A stretch of DNA of 14,592 nt from Euryarchaeota archaeon UBA170. GTDB taxonomy: Archaea > Thermoplasmatota > Poseidoniia > Poseidoniales > Thalassarchaeaceae. The stretch covers positions 1 to 14,592 of the forward strand of contig DALF01000050.1 of the NCBI GenBank assembly GCA_002499345.1, read 5' to 3'. The notes below the pieces were generated by a model. That model worked only from the letters and a program-made list of their open reading frames with translations, had not been told where the DNA came from and ran no database searches. Of this stretch, positions 7,350-14,592 are shown piece after piece (positions within the stretch are counted from its first letter, which is position 1; each line of letters starts with the position of its first letter). The translations under genes were made by a program, and so were the position numbers.

Positions 7350-7751
7350 GTGGAAGTCGAGCTGGTGCCCATCTCATGGCTGAAGCCCCACGAGGAGGTC
7401 AAGCCTGGCAACGTGGACTCCTTGCACGACATAACACTGCGTTGGAACGCATACACCAAGCCCCTGCTGGTGGACGGGCACACCGGAACCATCCTCGATG
7501 GCCACCACAGGTACCACGTGGGGCTTAGGATCGGCTTGCTCCGCCTTCCAGTCATCAAGGTCGACTACCTGGATGACGAAGGAATCGAGCTGGACATATG
7601 GCCGGGGAGTAACTTGGAGGCATTAACGAAGCGGGAGGTGGTAGAAATGGCCCTATCGGGAAAATTGTATCCACCCAAGACCAGCAGGCATCGATACAGT
7701 GATTATCTCCCTGCTATCGCTGTCCCCCTCGATAGTATGAGATCCGAGTAG
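7350..7751 (+). CDS. serK: Short ParB-fold free serine kinase, SerK-like
   Basis: A 133-residue protein with a ParB/sulfiredoxin-type fold. It matches my memory of the ADP-dependent L-serine kinase of Thermococcus kodakarensis, which makes O-phosphoserine and AMP from serine and ADP. KPHE (12-15) would put Glu15 at catalytic Glu30 of that enzyme, DGHHR (50-54) aligns with the residues around Asp69, and Trp84 aligns with Trp102. The C-terminal block KREVVEM to PKTSRH (94-114) also matches. The archaeal enzyme is about 240 residues, so roughly 100 between Trp84 and the C-terminal block are missing. GTG 7350 is the only reasonable start: an in-frame TGA lies at 7320 with no ATG between. It sits 54 bases after the thioredoxin-CcdA gene. 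A DNA-binding ParB role is unlikely. Confidence 0.72.
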   Translation: MEVELVPISWLKPHEEVKPGNVDSLHDITLRWNAYTKPLLVDGHTGTILDGHHRYHVGLRIGLLRLPVIKVDYLDDEGIELDIWPGSNLEALTKREVVEMALSGKLYPPKTSRHRYSDYLPAIAVPLDSMRSE

Positions 7752-7831
7752 TGGTCGCATCATTTGGGATTCCAACGGAAGCTGTCACTGGCTTGTTGTC
7801 CCTGTAGGCTTAAACTGTACCCGCTATACAT

Positions 7832-8878
7832 TCACTCTGTAATTTCTATAGAATCCCTATGTGACTGTATGTTGAGAAGCTCTTCACCCATATTTATTGA
7901 ATAAGCACACATCCTCCTAAGAGATTCAGAGATACGATAAAAAAACAATGCTTCGGAAGAATCCAAATCAGACGTAATCAAGGCGATTTCGAAATTCTCT
8001 AGATCTTTCAAGGTACCAAGAAGTTGTCCTTTCGCGGAATGGATTTCTGAAATTTTTCGTCTCCTTAGGTTTGAAATCAATAGCTTAATTGAGGATTGCC
8101 AGACTTGTGTTGATGACATCGGCATGGAGTCTATAGAGAGGGGAGAATCGCTAGATCTATCCAAGGTCAGTTTGCAAAGTGCATATGAGTGATCCCCCAT
8201 CCTTTCCAATGTCCTGACGACCTTCCCAATCCCGGAGGCTTCCCACCTCGAGGTTCCCAGTGAGTCTTCGATGCTGGCAGATTCCAGTATCTGGCCGACT
8301 TGCCGCTCGAGTAGTAGCCTGATGGCATCAACTTCTTGTTCTCTGTCGTGACAGTCCTCCAGGATTTCTTTGTCCCCTCCTGACAGCACATCTATTACAT
8401 CTCTAATCTGACTGGATATCAGGAGATACATCCTATTCAAACTGGAATAAAGTGGCATTTCTGAGGGATTGAGAAGATTGATCATCTCTATGCTGGATTC
8501 CGACTCGGCGGAAATCTCCACCCCCCTAGTGGAATTGATGAATTTTCTGAATGTTTTCCTATGATTCCTTTCGAAACCTTTCTGCGATTTGATTTTGATA
8601 ACTTGTGAGCCCGCTAGATATGAGCCAACTAAGTGGTCATGGACCATTTCATCTGGAATCTTGCTGAGGTCTAACTCCACCACTCTCTTTCTGACTAATG
8701 ACGTTGCCTCTGGTACAATTCGGAGAGTCCCTGAAGGTCGCCATTCAATTCTGACTTGGTCCTTTGCAACAAGACCGTGTTCATTGACCCATTTTTTGGG
8801 CAGGCTAACTATGTACGTCGAGCCACCTGTCAGTTGAACTTTTCTTATTTCGGACTTCGGGGGCTTTCCTTGGCTCAC
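7832..8878 (-). CDS. AbrB-PhoU phosphate uptake regulator
   Basis: A 348-residue cytoplasmic protein. Residues about 10-56 form a SpoVT/AbrB-type DNA-binding domain (RKVQLTGGSTYIVSLPKKWV, then DQVRIEW). The rest is mostly helical and PhoU-like: a first bundle with DREQEVDAI near 178-186 and the PhoU signature RTLERMGDHSYAL at 222-234 (Glu225, Asp229), and a more degenerate second bundle around 255-335. This archaeal architecture is usually linked to phosphate transport genes, and it lies divergent from a PiT transporter. I chose GTG 8878: it removes a 62-residue AT-rich, hydrophobic N-terminal extension that would overlap the pit gene, and CTAAATAGT (8902-8910) lies about 28 bases upstream, as expected for the TATA box of a leaderless transcript. 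It probably represses or tunes pit and itself, which is inference. Confidence 0.85.
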   Translation of the reverse strand: MSQGKPPKSEIRKVQLTGGSTYIVSLPKKWVNEHGLVAKDQVRIEWRPSGTLRIVPEATSLVRKRVVELDLSKIPDEMVHDHLVGSYLAGSQVIKIKSQKGFERNHRKTFRKFINSTRGVEISAESESSIEMINLLNPSEMPLYSSLNRMYLLISSQIRDVIDVLSGGDKEILEDCHDREQEVDAIRLLLERQVGQILESASIEDSLGTSRWEASGIGKVVRTLERMGDHSYALCKLTLDRSSDSPLSIDSMPMSSTQVWQSSIKLLISNLRRRKISEIHSAKGQLLGTLKDLENFEIALITSDLDSSEALFFYRISESLRRMCAYSINMGEELLNIQSHRDSIEITE

Positions 8879-9003
8879 GTTAAATCCGTCATAGGCATTA
8901 ACTAAATAGTTTTTTATTTTGAGCAGTGTAACGAAAATTAATAAAACTATATATTCAATATATTTTTTAATCAATATACTAGATATATTTCGCCACAGGC
9001 TAT
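8879..9003. promoter_or_regulatory. AT-rich divergent promoter region between the AbrB-PhoU gene and pit
   Basis: These 125 bases are far more AT-rich than the neighbours, especially 8896-8990. AATATA at 8973-8978 lies about 28 bases before the pit ATG. On the other strand ACTATTTAG (8902-8910) lies about 28 bases before the GTG of the regulator. Both spacings fit archaeal TATA boxes with leaderless transcripts. The centre holds repeated short motifs, with CAATATA at 8956-8962 and again at 8972-8978, that could be operator sites. No long perfect palindrome is visible. Confidence 0.6.
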
Positions 9004-11124
9004 ATGGAACCGATAATGACCCTAGTCCTGATTGTGTCTTTGGTGGTTTGTGCCTACATGTCATGGAACATAGGGGCTAATGATGTAGCCAATGCAATGG
9101 GCACTTCTGTCGGCTCTAGAGCACTTACGCTCAGGCAAGCGGTGATCATAGCCGCTATATTCGAGTTCGCTGGAGCGTTCTTCGCTGGTGACGCGGTTAC
9201 CGACACCGTCCGAAAGGGAATTCTGTCAGTCGATTTCGAGACTGTCACGGATGACTTCGCCAACGATCTCATGTACGCTTTCATAGCCGCGATGATGGCG
9301 GCGGCCGTCTGGTTGACCATCGCCACTAGGTTCGGCCTGCCTGTTTCTACGACCCACAGTATCATCGGCGGGATCGTTGGGGTCGGTCTGGTGCTGGAGG
9401 TACAGCATGACACCTCCCTGATTGACTGGGAGGTCATCAGGAAGGTTGTGATGTCGTGGGTCGCAAGCCCTCTAATGGGAGGATTGCTGGCGTTCTTCAC
9501 GTTCTTCATAATTAAAGAGGCTATTCTGGAGGCGAAGGACCCCATTGCTAGATCTAGGTGGCTAGCACCGGTATTAGCCATCCCGACATTCTTCGTTCTA
9601 GGACTCGCCCTCCAGTTCAAGGCCCTGAAGGGCTTCTTCGGCAAGGCAGAGTCAGAGGGATGGATAACAAGCAAGTACGACTGGCTTCCAGTCAAGGAGA
9701 ACGGGTCATGGAATCCTATGGATCCAAATGCCTGGTTCCCGATTAACAGCCTCATACTTGCTGGAATGATATCGGTCATCGCCGCAGGAATGCTGGGCTA
9801 TGTCCTCAGGAACTACGATTTCAAGGGAGAGAAAGACGGTTTTCACGGAGTCGAGAAGATCTTCGTTTGGCTGCAGGTGATTACAGCCGCGTACGTCGCT
9901 TTCGCCCATGGGGCCAACGACAGATCCAATGCTATCGGGCCAATGGCGGCAGTCTATCAGATACTATCCAGTGGGGGCGAGCTCACGGCCAAGGCTGACG
10001 TGCCTACTTGGTTGGTACTTCTTGGGAGTGTTGGAATTGCAATTGGTGTCATGACATGGGGATGGAGGGTCATGGATACTATCGGTAAGAAGATCACTGA
10101 CATCACCCCCACCAGAGGATTCGCGGCTGAGTTCGGGGCTGCTACGACCATCCTGATATTCTCAATGCCCTTCCTGGCAGTGCCTGTCTCGACAACACAC
10201 ACACTGGTTGGTGCAGTGGTCGGGGTTGGACTTGCGGGAGGTGCGAAGGCGGTCGACTTCAGGGTCTTCGGCAAGATATTCGCTTCTTGGGTGGCTAGCC
10301 TCCCAGCCGCTGGCTTCGGTTCCATCGTGATCTTCGTCGCTGTGGCTTCGGACCCGATCAAGCTACTAGTCGTGATTCCAATAGCACTGGCGGGTGTTGG
10401 ATACGTCATCTGGAAGACCAGTGGGGACGAGATCTACGTAGAGGACGCACTTGCCGAGGCGAGTGTGAAGGAGACTGGCGCGCCGACTTACTTCGAGTTG
10501 TTCCACACTCATGCAGAGGCAGTCAACAAAACCGTTGGGCACATGCTAACTGCCGTCAATGCGGCGGCTGATGGGAAAAATCCAGGTAAGGAGATAGAGG
10601 CAACGGTCGAAGCGGAGCTTCATGCTGACAATATCAAGAACGACCTAAGGAAGGCGATTGGTTCGGGACAGTGGAGCCTGCTTCTAAGGTCAGAGGATTT
10701 CATGGAGATGCTGAGCAAGCAGGACAGGATTGCCGACTATGCTCAGAATGTGGCTGAGCAACTTTCATTCAGGCCCCTGTACGATAACGCTGAGGCTAGA
10801 GCCGCCCTGAAGGATATGGGCGAGTCAGTGGCGAAGACTGCATCCCTGTATGAGGAGTCAGTAACTGCCCTTCGTGACCTAACACTATCTGGGTACACCA
10901 GAGCTGGCAGGGAGAGACTTGGTGACCTGATCGATCGGGTCAACCTGGCTGAGCACGAAGCCGATCTAGTCGAGGGAAGAGCCGCGTCACTCGTGTTCAC
11001 AGAAGGTGATGACGACGCTCTGGCGGCTATGCACATGTACAGGGTCCTGCAAAGGATGGATGATGTAGCGAACGCATGCGAGACAGCTGCAAATTCCTTC
11101 CTTCCACTGGTGTACAACAACTAG
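9004..11124 (+). CDS. pit: PiT-family inorganic phosphate transporter fused to a DUF47/PhoU-like domain
   Basis: A 706-residue membrane protein. Residues 1 to about 470 are a PiT phosphate:cation symporter with the internal duplication typical of the family: GANDVANAMG (24-33) is mirrored by AHGANDRSNAIGP (301-313), and VSTTHS (114-119) by VSTTHT (395-400). Residues about 494-703 form a cytoplasmic helical domain like the stand-alone Pit accessory proteins (DUF47, COG1392). It carries EAELHADNIKNDLRKAI (536-552), RIADYAQNV (575-583), AEHEADLVEG (649-658) and RMDDVANACETAAN (684-697), which resemble the acidic metal-binding motifs of PhoU proteins. These parts are usually separate adjacent genes; here they are one polypeptide. 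In the second signature Arg replaces the usual Val after GAND. It is divergent from the AbrB-PhoU gene, and its stop overlaps that of the PAP2 gene. Confidence 0.93.
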   Translation: MEPIMTLVLIVSLVVCAYMSWNIGANDVANAMGTSVGSRALTLRQAVIIAAIFEFAGAFFAGDAVTDTVRKGILSVDFETVTDDFANDLMYAFIAAMMAAAVWLTIATRFGLPVSTTHSIIGGIVGVGLVLEVQHDTSLIDWEVIRKVVMSWVASPLMGGLLAFFTFFIIKEAILEAKDPIARSRWLAPVLAIPTFFVLGLALQFKALKGFFGKAESEGWITSKYDWLPVKENGSWNPMDPNAWFPINSLILAGMISVIAAGMLGYVLRNYDFKGEKDGFHGVEKIFVWLQVITAAYVAFAHGANDRSNAIGPMAAVYQILSSGGELTAKADVPTWLVLLGSVGIAIGVMTWGWRVMDTIGKKITDITPTRGFAAEFGAATTILIFSMPFLAVPVSTTHTLVGAVVGVGLAGGAKAVDFRVFGKIFASWVASLPAAGFGSIVIFVAVASDPIKLLVVIPIALAGVGYVIWKTSGDEIYVEDALAEASVKETGAPTYFELFHTHAEAVNKTVGHMLTAVNAAADGKNPGKEIEATVEAELHADNIKNDLRKAIGSGQWSLLLRSEDFMEMLSKQDRIADYAQNVAEQLSFRPLYDNAEARAALKDMGESVAKTASLYEESVTALRDLTLSGYTRAGRERLGDLIDRVNLAEHEADLVEGRAASLVFTEGDDDALAAMHMYRVLQRMDDVANACETAANSFLPLVYNN

Positions 11125-11963
11125 TGGCTCCAGCCTGACTCGGATGCGAGTTTGTCGGGACCTCTATCTTCGACCATGTCGATGACCTTGGTGAACATCC
11201 TCCAGAATACGAAAGCGACAACCAACCCTGTGACAAGATCGAACAGATAGTGTTGCTTCGTGGCCATGATGCTGACACAGAGCAGTGCCCACTCGACCCA
11301 GAGAAGTACCAAGAAGGGCTTGGAGAAACGACTCTCGTGATAGTCTCTCTGGACCCAGTGAGTGATGAGCCTGGCCAGTAGGGAAGAGTGGACGATGTGC
11401 AGGCTGGGCCATGCGTTCCAGGGGTTGTCGGAGACGTGTATGAACGTGAACAGCGCCTCCTCCAGCCAGTTAGGGGGATTGGTTTCCCAGTGCGTATCCA
11501 ACTGGTCCCTTAGGTCTATCTCAGCGGGCAGAAGGAGGAAGAACAGCACACAGAACATCGTGGCCATGAAGAGACCCTGTACTCCCAGTGCCAGCTCCAT
11601 CCTTCCCCTGTCATCCCTAGGAGCTAGGGCCAGTGTCGCGGGATAGAACAGGTATAGGGCGACATAGGGGATAATCATCCAGTTAATCACAGGCAGACTC
11701 CTATCCAGGGCGATCTCAGGGTCCCATACCGTGCCCAGGTATTGTGCCGCGATGTTGTTTGAGATGAAGTAGGGTGCACCAATGGAGAACATGCCAACGA
11801 AGAAGATAGAGATGAGAAATGAGAAGCCTCCCAGCGACTCCCTGCGTGACCAGATTGGCCTCCAGACGCCCTTCCAAGGTCTCAATATCTTCAATGGGGC
11901 GTTGTCGTCCATGCCTTTCCTAGATATATCTAGGTCATGAATTAAGCGATTCTCAATTTTCAT
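11121..11963 (-). CDS. PAP2-superfamily membrane protein (Aur1/Ipt1-like PAP2_3 type)
   Basis: A 280-residue membrane protein with about six hydrophobic segments (roughly 45-65, 92-113, 125-147, 190-202, 217-235, 240-260). Two PAP2 active-site motifs are clear: NAWPSLH with His189, and SIMATKQHYLFDLVTG with His238 and Asp242. The first classical motif (KX6RP) is absent; DRSLPVINW near 87-95 resembles the loop found in the inositolphosphotransferase-like branch. It could be a lipid phosphatase or a phospho-head-group transferase acting on membrane lipids outside the membrane, and the sequence does not decide which. The start overlaps the end of the symporter gene by 11 bases, indicating an operon. 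Its TAG stop shares CTAG with the pit stop on the other strand. Confidence 0.8.
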   Translation of the reverse strand: MKIENRLIHDLDISRKGMDDNAPLKILRPWKGVWRPIWSRRESLGGFSFLISIFFVGMFSIGAPYFISNNIAAQYLGTVWDPEIALDRSLPVINWMIIPYVALYLFYPATLALAPRDDRGRMELALGVQGLFMATMFCVLFFLLLPAEIDLRDQLDTHWETNPPNWLEEALFTFIHVSDNPWNAWPSLHIVHSSLLARLITHWVQRDYHESRFSKPFLVLLWVEWALLCVSIMATKQHYLFDLVTGLVVAFVFWRMFTKVIDMVEDRGPDKLASESGWSH

Positions 11964-13419
11964 CGGGAAGTGCTTTCGACCCTAGAACTGTAACCAGAAT
12001 AGACCCGACGATGGCATAGACGAATGGCCAGAGATTGGTCAGACCTCCTTCTAAAGCTGGAGTTGCACCTATAGTCGGATGGATAAGATACATGTAGAAC
12101 TCAGAATCTACAGGAGGTTCGACTAGTCCATATATGGCTACAGACGCTAATCCGGCTAGGCACCCCAGCAAGGCCCCTCTGGAGGAGACGCCGTTCCAAA
12201 GTGTGAGTAGGACTGGTGCGACTGTGGCAGCTGCCAGTATGTCTGCAAAGAGAAAGATTCCGAAAACGCTCAATGCATCGAATTTGAAGCCTAGGAGGGT
12301 TGGGCCTGTTGCTAGATAGATTGCCACAGGCAACATTGACAACGTAATTGCACGTGAGATTTGTAGATCTGCCTCTCCGTCTGATAAATCCCTAGAAACA
12401 GAAGCCACTATGGCATTCTGTAGCGTATCCGTACTAGAGCAGACCAGGGATATCACGAGAATGACAAATGCCCCTACTATCAGAGTGTTCCCCTTGTCGA
12501 CCAAGTGGAAGAATGCCAGAGATGGTTCTGAGACTCCTCCTTGGCCAGCGGCTACAGTTCCCAAGACCCCCATGACGAAAACCAGCGGGAAGACCATTCC
12601 TGCGGCTAGGAGCGCCCCTTTCTTCAGTGCTTCATCGTCCTTGGAGGCATAGGCCCTCTGCCAGTTTCCTTGGGAGAACATCTCCGCGGCGGTTATGGCG
12701 ACGACTAGTGCCAGTCCTGACTCGAATGAACCCATGTAGTCCATGCTCCCAAGCAACGACCAGTCATCATCAGTGTTGTAAGCTAGGGCATCATCCACTA
12801 ACTGCCCCATATCAAAACCAAAGAGTAGGACTACCAGGGTAGTGACAAAAAGTACGATCGTCCATGCCTGTATCCTATCAGTTGCCAGTGATGCTGGGAG
12901 TCCTCCGTAAGCGGTGTAGGCAGCAGTTACCAGACCGACGAAAATCATGGGCATCAGGGGATCCATTCCAGCTAGGTGTTCCATGGCCTTCCCGATTGCT
13001 GTGAATTCGGCGAAGAGGAAAGTGAACATGTAGAGTATTGATATCACACCCACATATACCTGCATTGGACGACCGAGTCTGTGTTTAGCATAATCAGCCA
13101 GGGTGACGCCTTGTGGCAGTCTTTCCCTAATCATCGGCCCCACGAATGCCAGAAGTAGGAAGGGGGTTGCAGCCGATGCCGCATAACCCATAACATCCCA
13201 AAATCCCCCGTAGTAGGCCACTTCAGATGGAGTGAGTAGTACCCAAACCCCCATACCAGAAGCGAACAGGCTCAGCCCTATTCTGAGCCAATCCTGGGAT
13301 CCTCTCGCTGAGAGGTACTCATCGACCCCTATTTCCTCATCGTTCGTTGCTTGGTATGCAATGTAGCCAAAGATACCAAGCGTTGCAATCATTAATCCAT
13401 ATGCGACGTTCGTGTCCAT
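11953..13419 (-). CDS. Sodium:solute symporter (SSS/SLC5 family)
   Basis: A 488-residue integral membrane protein with about 12-13 hydrophobic segments. Family features are AYTAYGGLPASLATDRIQAW (167-186), a common SSS block, FSQGNWQRAYASKD (248-261), and VCSSTDTLQNAIV (326-338), where adjacent Ser/Thr residues would form the second sodium site. Substrate cannot be read directly. A neighbouring proline-pathway dehydrogenase suggests proline or a related amino acid, but the 326-338 block also recalls urea/DUR3-like members. The ATG at 13419 is preceded by GGAGG seven bases upstream, the clearest Shine-Dalgarno in the window; this rules against the in-frame start at 13467. It overlaps the downstream PAP2 gene and starts 120 bases after the dehydrogenase gene. 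Confidence 0.85.
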   Translation of the reverse strand: MDTNVAYGLMIATLGIFGYIAYQATNDEEIGVDEYLSARGSQDWLRIGLSLFASGMGVWVLLTPSEVAYYGGFWDVMGYAASAATPFLLLAFVGPMIRERLPQGVTLADYAKHRLGRPMQVYVGVISILYMFTFLFAEFTAIGKAMEHLAGMDPLMPMIFVGLVTAAYTAYGGLPASLATDRIQAWTIVLFVTTLVVLLFGFDMGQLVDDALAYNTDDDWSLLGSMDYMGSFESGLALVVAITAAEMFSQGNWQRAYASKDDEALKKGALLAAGMVFPLVFVMGVLGTVAAGQGGVSEPSLAFFHLVDKGNTLIVGAFVILVISLVCSSTDTLQNAIVASVSRDLSDGEADLQISRAITLSMLPVAIYLATGPTLLGFKFDALSVFGIFLFADILAAATVAPVLLTLWNGVSSRGALLGCLAGLASVAIYGLVEPPVDSEFYMYLIHPTIGATPALEGGLTNLWPFVYAIVGSILVTVLGSKALPDEN

Positions 13420-13539
13420 TTCTCTTCCTCCGCTGGCATTACCCAGATCAGGTCCATGGGTCGCCACACGAGGTGGCCTCTCAGCAAATGCTCCCCAGTA
13501 GTCTCTACTGACTGGTAGGGTAAATTAACTTTGACTCAG
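13420..13539 (-). promoter_or_regulatory. Leader and probable promoter of the symporter gene, with two small hairpins
   Basis: The 120 bases between the dehydrogenase stop and the symporter start hold an AT-rich element (AAATTAA, 13522-13528), which would place transcription start near 13498. There is a perfect hairpin CAGTAG-TCT-CTACTG (13496-13510) and a second, GCCAC-ACGAG-GTGGC (13463-13477), inside the would-be leader. The first may end upstream transcription or bind a regulator. All of this rests on pattern and spacing. Confidence 0.4.
13427..13431 (-). promoter_or_regulatory. Strong Shine-Dalgarno sequence of the symporter gene
   Basis: GGAGG on the minus strand lies seven bases before ATG 13419. 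It decides the start of the symporter and contrasts with the apparently leaderless phosphate genes. Confidence 0.8.
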
Positions 13540-14592
13540 TCATTCTTGTTGCATGAATGGGTAGGTCCAATCTTGAGGGGGCTCGATGGTTCTCTTGACA
13601 GACCTCGGGCTGATCCATCTAAGTAAGTTCAGGGGGCCACCTGCTTTGTCATTGGTCCCTGATGCTCTTGCGCCTCCGAAGGGTTGCTGTGCCACCACCG
13701 CACCAGTAGGCTTGTCATTGATGTAGAAGTTTCCAGCAGTGAAACGAAGTGCCTCGAATGCCTTCTGTATATTGTCCTCATTAGTCGAGAAGATTGAGCC
13801 AGTGAGAGCATATGGGGATGCCTGGTCACAGATTTTCAGAATCGCATCGAAATCGTCGTCGTCATATAGGTAAACTGTTAGAACTGGGCCGAATATTTCC
13901 TCGATCATGGACTCTGAATTGGGATCTTCGGTCAGGATAATTGTTGGCTCGATGAAGTAGCCCACGGTATCGTCATATCCTCCGCCACAGAAGACCTCGC
14001 AGGAATTCCTTTTCGAGGCTCTTTGGATGTAGCCGGATATCTTATCGAACGCCCTCTTGTCTATCACAGCGGTCATGAAGTTAGTCAAGTCTCTAGCGTC
14101 CCCCATTGTAATCTTGCCAATCTCATCGGATAGTTCGTCAGATATCCCTTCCCATACTGATCTAGGGATGTAAGCACGGCTAGCGGCTGAGCACTTCTGG
14201 CCCTGGTATTCGAACGCCCCCCTGAGCAAGGCGACGACAAGCCCCCTCCTGTCGCAGTCTGGATGTGCGACGATGAAGTCCTTGCCCCCTGTTTCGCCGA
14301 CAATCCGAGGATATGAATTGAGCTTTGGCAGAGCTAGCCCGATTTCCTGCCATAGGCCTTGGAAGGTAGCTGTCGACCCAGTGAAGTGTAATCCCGCGAA
14401 ATTAGGATTTGATAGCGATGCTTCGGTTATCTCTGCACCCGAACCGGGAAGGAAGTTGATTACACCCGGAGGGAGTCCCGCTTCCATCATCAGCCTCATC
14501 AGATAGTAATTTGAGTAGTATGAATTCCTACTAGGCTTCCAGACACTGGTGCAACCCACTATTGCAGGCGCGCTTGGCAGGTTTCCCGCGAT
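13540..14592 (-). CDS. pruA: Delta-1-pyrroline-5-carboxylate dehydrogenase (partial, 5' end beyond window)
   Basis: 350 C-terminal residues of an ALDH4-type aldehyde dehydrogenase; the frame runs open to the right edge, and the residues before the GTG at 14559 (IAGNLPSAPA) already belong to the family. It oxidises glutamate semialdehyde to glutamate with NAD+, the second step of proline catabolism. Counting from the edge, the general base is Glu100 in GETGGKDF and the nucleophile is Cys134 in EYQGQKCSAASRAY. EIFGPVLTVYLYDD and FGGARASGTNDKAGGP are characteristic of this branch rather than of other aldehyde dehydrogenases. About 190 residues are missing if it has the usual length of about 540. 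No proline dehydrogenase is in view. The symporter downstream on the same strand may supply the substrate. Confidence 0.93.
   Translation of the reverse strand: MAGNLPSAPAIVGCTSVWKPSRNSYYSNYYLMRLMMEAGLPPGVINFLPGSGAEITEASLSNPNFAGLHFTGSTATFQGLWQEIGLALPKLNSYPRIVGETGGKDFIVAHPDCDRRGLVVALLRGAFEYQGQKCSAASRAYIPRSVWEGISDELSDEIGKITMGDARDLTNFMTAVIDKRAFDKISGYIQRASKRNSCEVFCGGGYDDTVGYFIEPTIILTEDPNSESMIEEIFGPVLTVYLYDDDDFDAILKICDQASPYALTGSIFSTNEDNIQKAFEALRFTAGNFYINDKPTGAVVAQQPFGGARASGTNDKAGGPLNLLRWISPRSVKRTIEPPQDWTYPFMQQE

Noticed and set aside
7350..7751. ParB-type partition or CTPase protein
   Set aside because: Only the ParB-like core is present, with no helix-turn-helix or dimer domain. The KPHE, Trp84 and PKTSRH features fit the serine kinase family better.
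8940..8995. Possible insertion sequence end or replication origin in the AT-rich stretch
   Set aside because: There are no terminal inverted repeats, target duplications, origin-binding repeats or replication genes nearby. A divergent promoter explains it.
8879..9064. 62-residue N-terminal extension of the AbrB-PhoU protein
   Set aside because: It would be encoded by the AT-rich promoter region and would overlap pit. The AbrB domain begins right after GTG 8878, and a TATA candidate fits that start.
9054..9779. 241-codon minus-strand frame opposite pit
   Set aside because: It is antisense to the conserved first half of PiT, and the product is rich in Ala, Ser and Thr with no domain.
13420..13467. 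16-residue N-terminal extension of the symporter
   Set aside because: A strong GGAGG sits seven bases before ATG 13419, and the first membrane segment follows at once.

Overview
The window looks like a piece of an archaeal chromosome, most likely a planktonic marine euryarchaeon such as Marine Group II (Poseidoniales) or a relative. This is inferred from gene content: an AbrB-PhoU phosphate regulator, a COG2108-type radical SAM protein, an archaeal-type ADP-dependent serine kinase and a PdxT-type vitamin B6 route, together with promoters that look TATA-box driven and partly leaderless. No rRNA or ribosomal protein is present to settle the taxonomy. The sequence is gene-dense, with 11 protein genes (one cut by the right edge) and two tRNAs. 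There are no stretches above 300 bases without a gene, and no sign of an insertion sequence, prophage or CRISPR array.

Left part (1-3710): a tRNA-Ser(CGA) on the + strand is followed by a minus-strand cluster transcribed as pdxT, then a radical SAM protein, then a large iron-sulfur PD-(D/E)XK nuclease. The nuclease carries a C-terminal OB-fold and has the Dna2/AddB-type cysteine spacing but no helicase. pdxT and the radical SAM gene are only 4 bases apart.

Middle (3790-7751, + strand): serC overlaps deoC by a few bases. The last codons of deoC lie on the antisense strand of a tRNA-Val(CAC). After a short AT-rich gap come a thioredoxin-CcdA membrane fusion and an unusually short homologue of the free serine kinase SerK. 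serC and serK both make O-phosphoserine, from different precursors.

Right-centre (7832-11124): a divergent phosphate module. A minus-strand AbrB-PhoU regulator and a + strand PiT transporter fused to a DUF47/PhoU-like domain are separated by a very AT-rich 125-base promoter region.

Right end (11121-14592, minus strand): a delta-1-pyrroline-5-carboxylate dehydrogenase (cut at the edge), a sodium:solute symporter with its own leader and a strong Shine-Dalgarno sequence, and a PAP2-family membrane phosphatase or transferase that overlaps the symporter gene. The first two suggest uptake and oxidation of proline or a related compound. The PAP2 gene and the PiT gene converge and share one CTAG as their stop codons.

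The most interesting points are the helicase-free Dna2-like nuclease/OB-fold fusion in a B6-linked cluster, the PiT-DUF47 fusion paired with an AbrB-PhoU regulator, the minimal SerK, and the deoC/tRNA-Val antisense overlap. Functions are assigned from recognised motifs without database searches.
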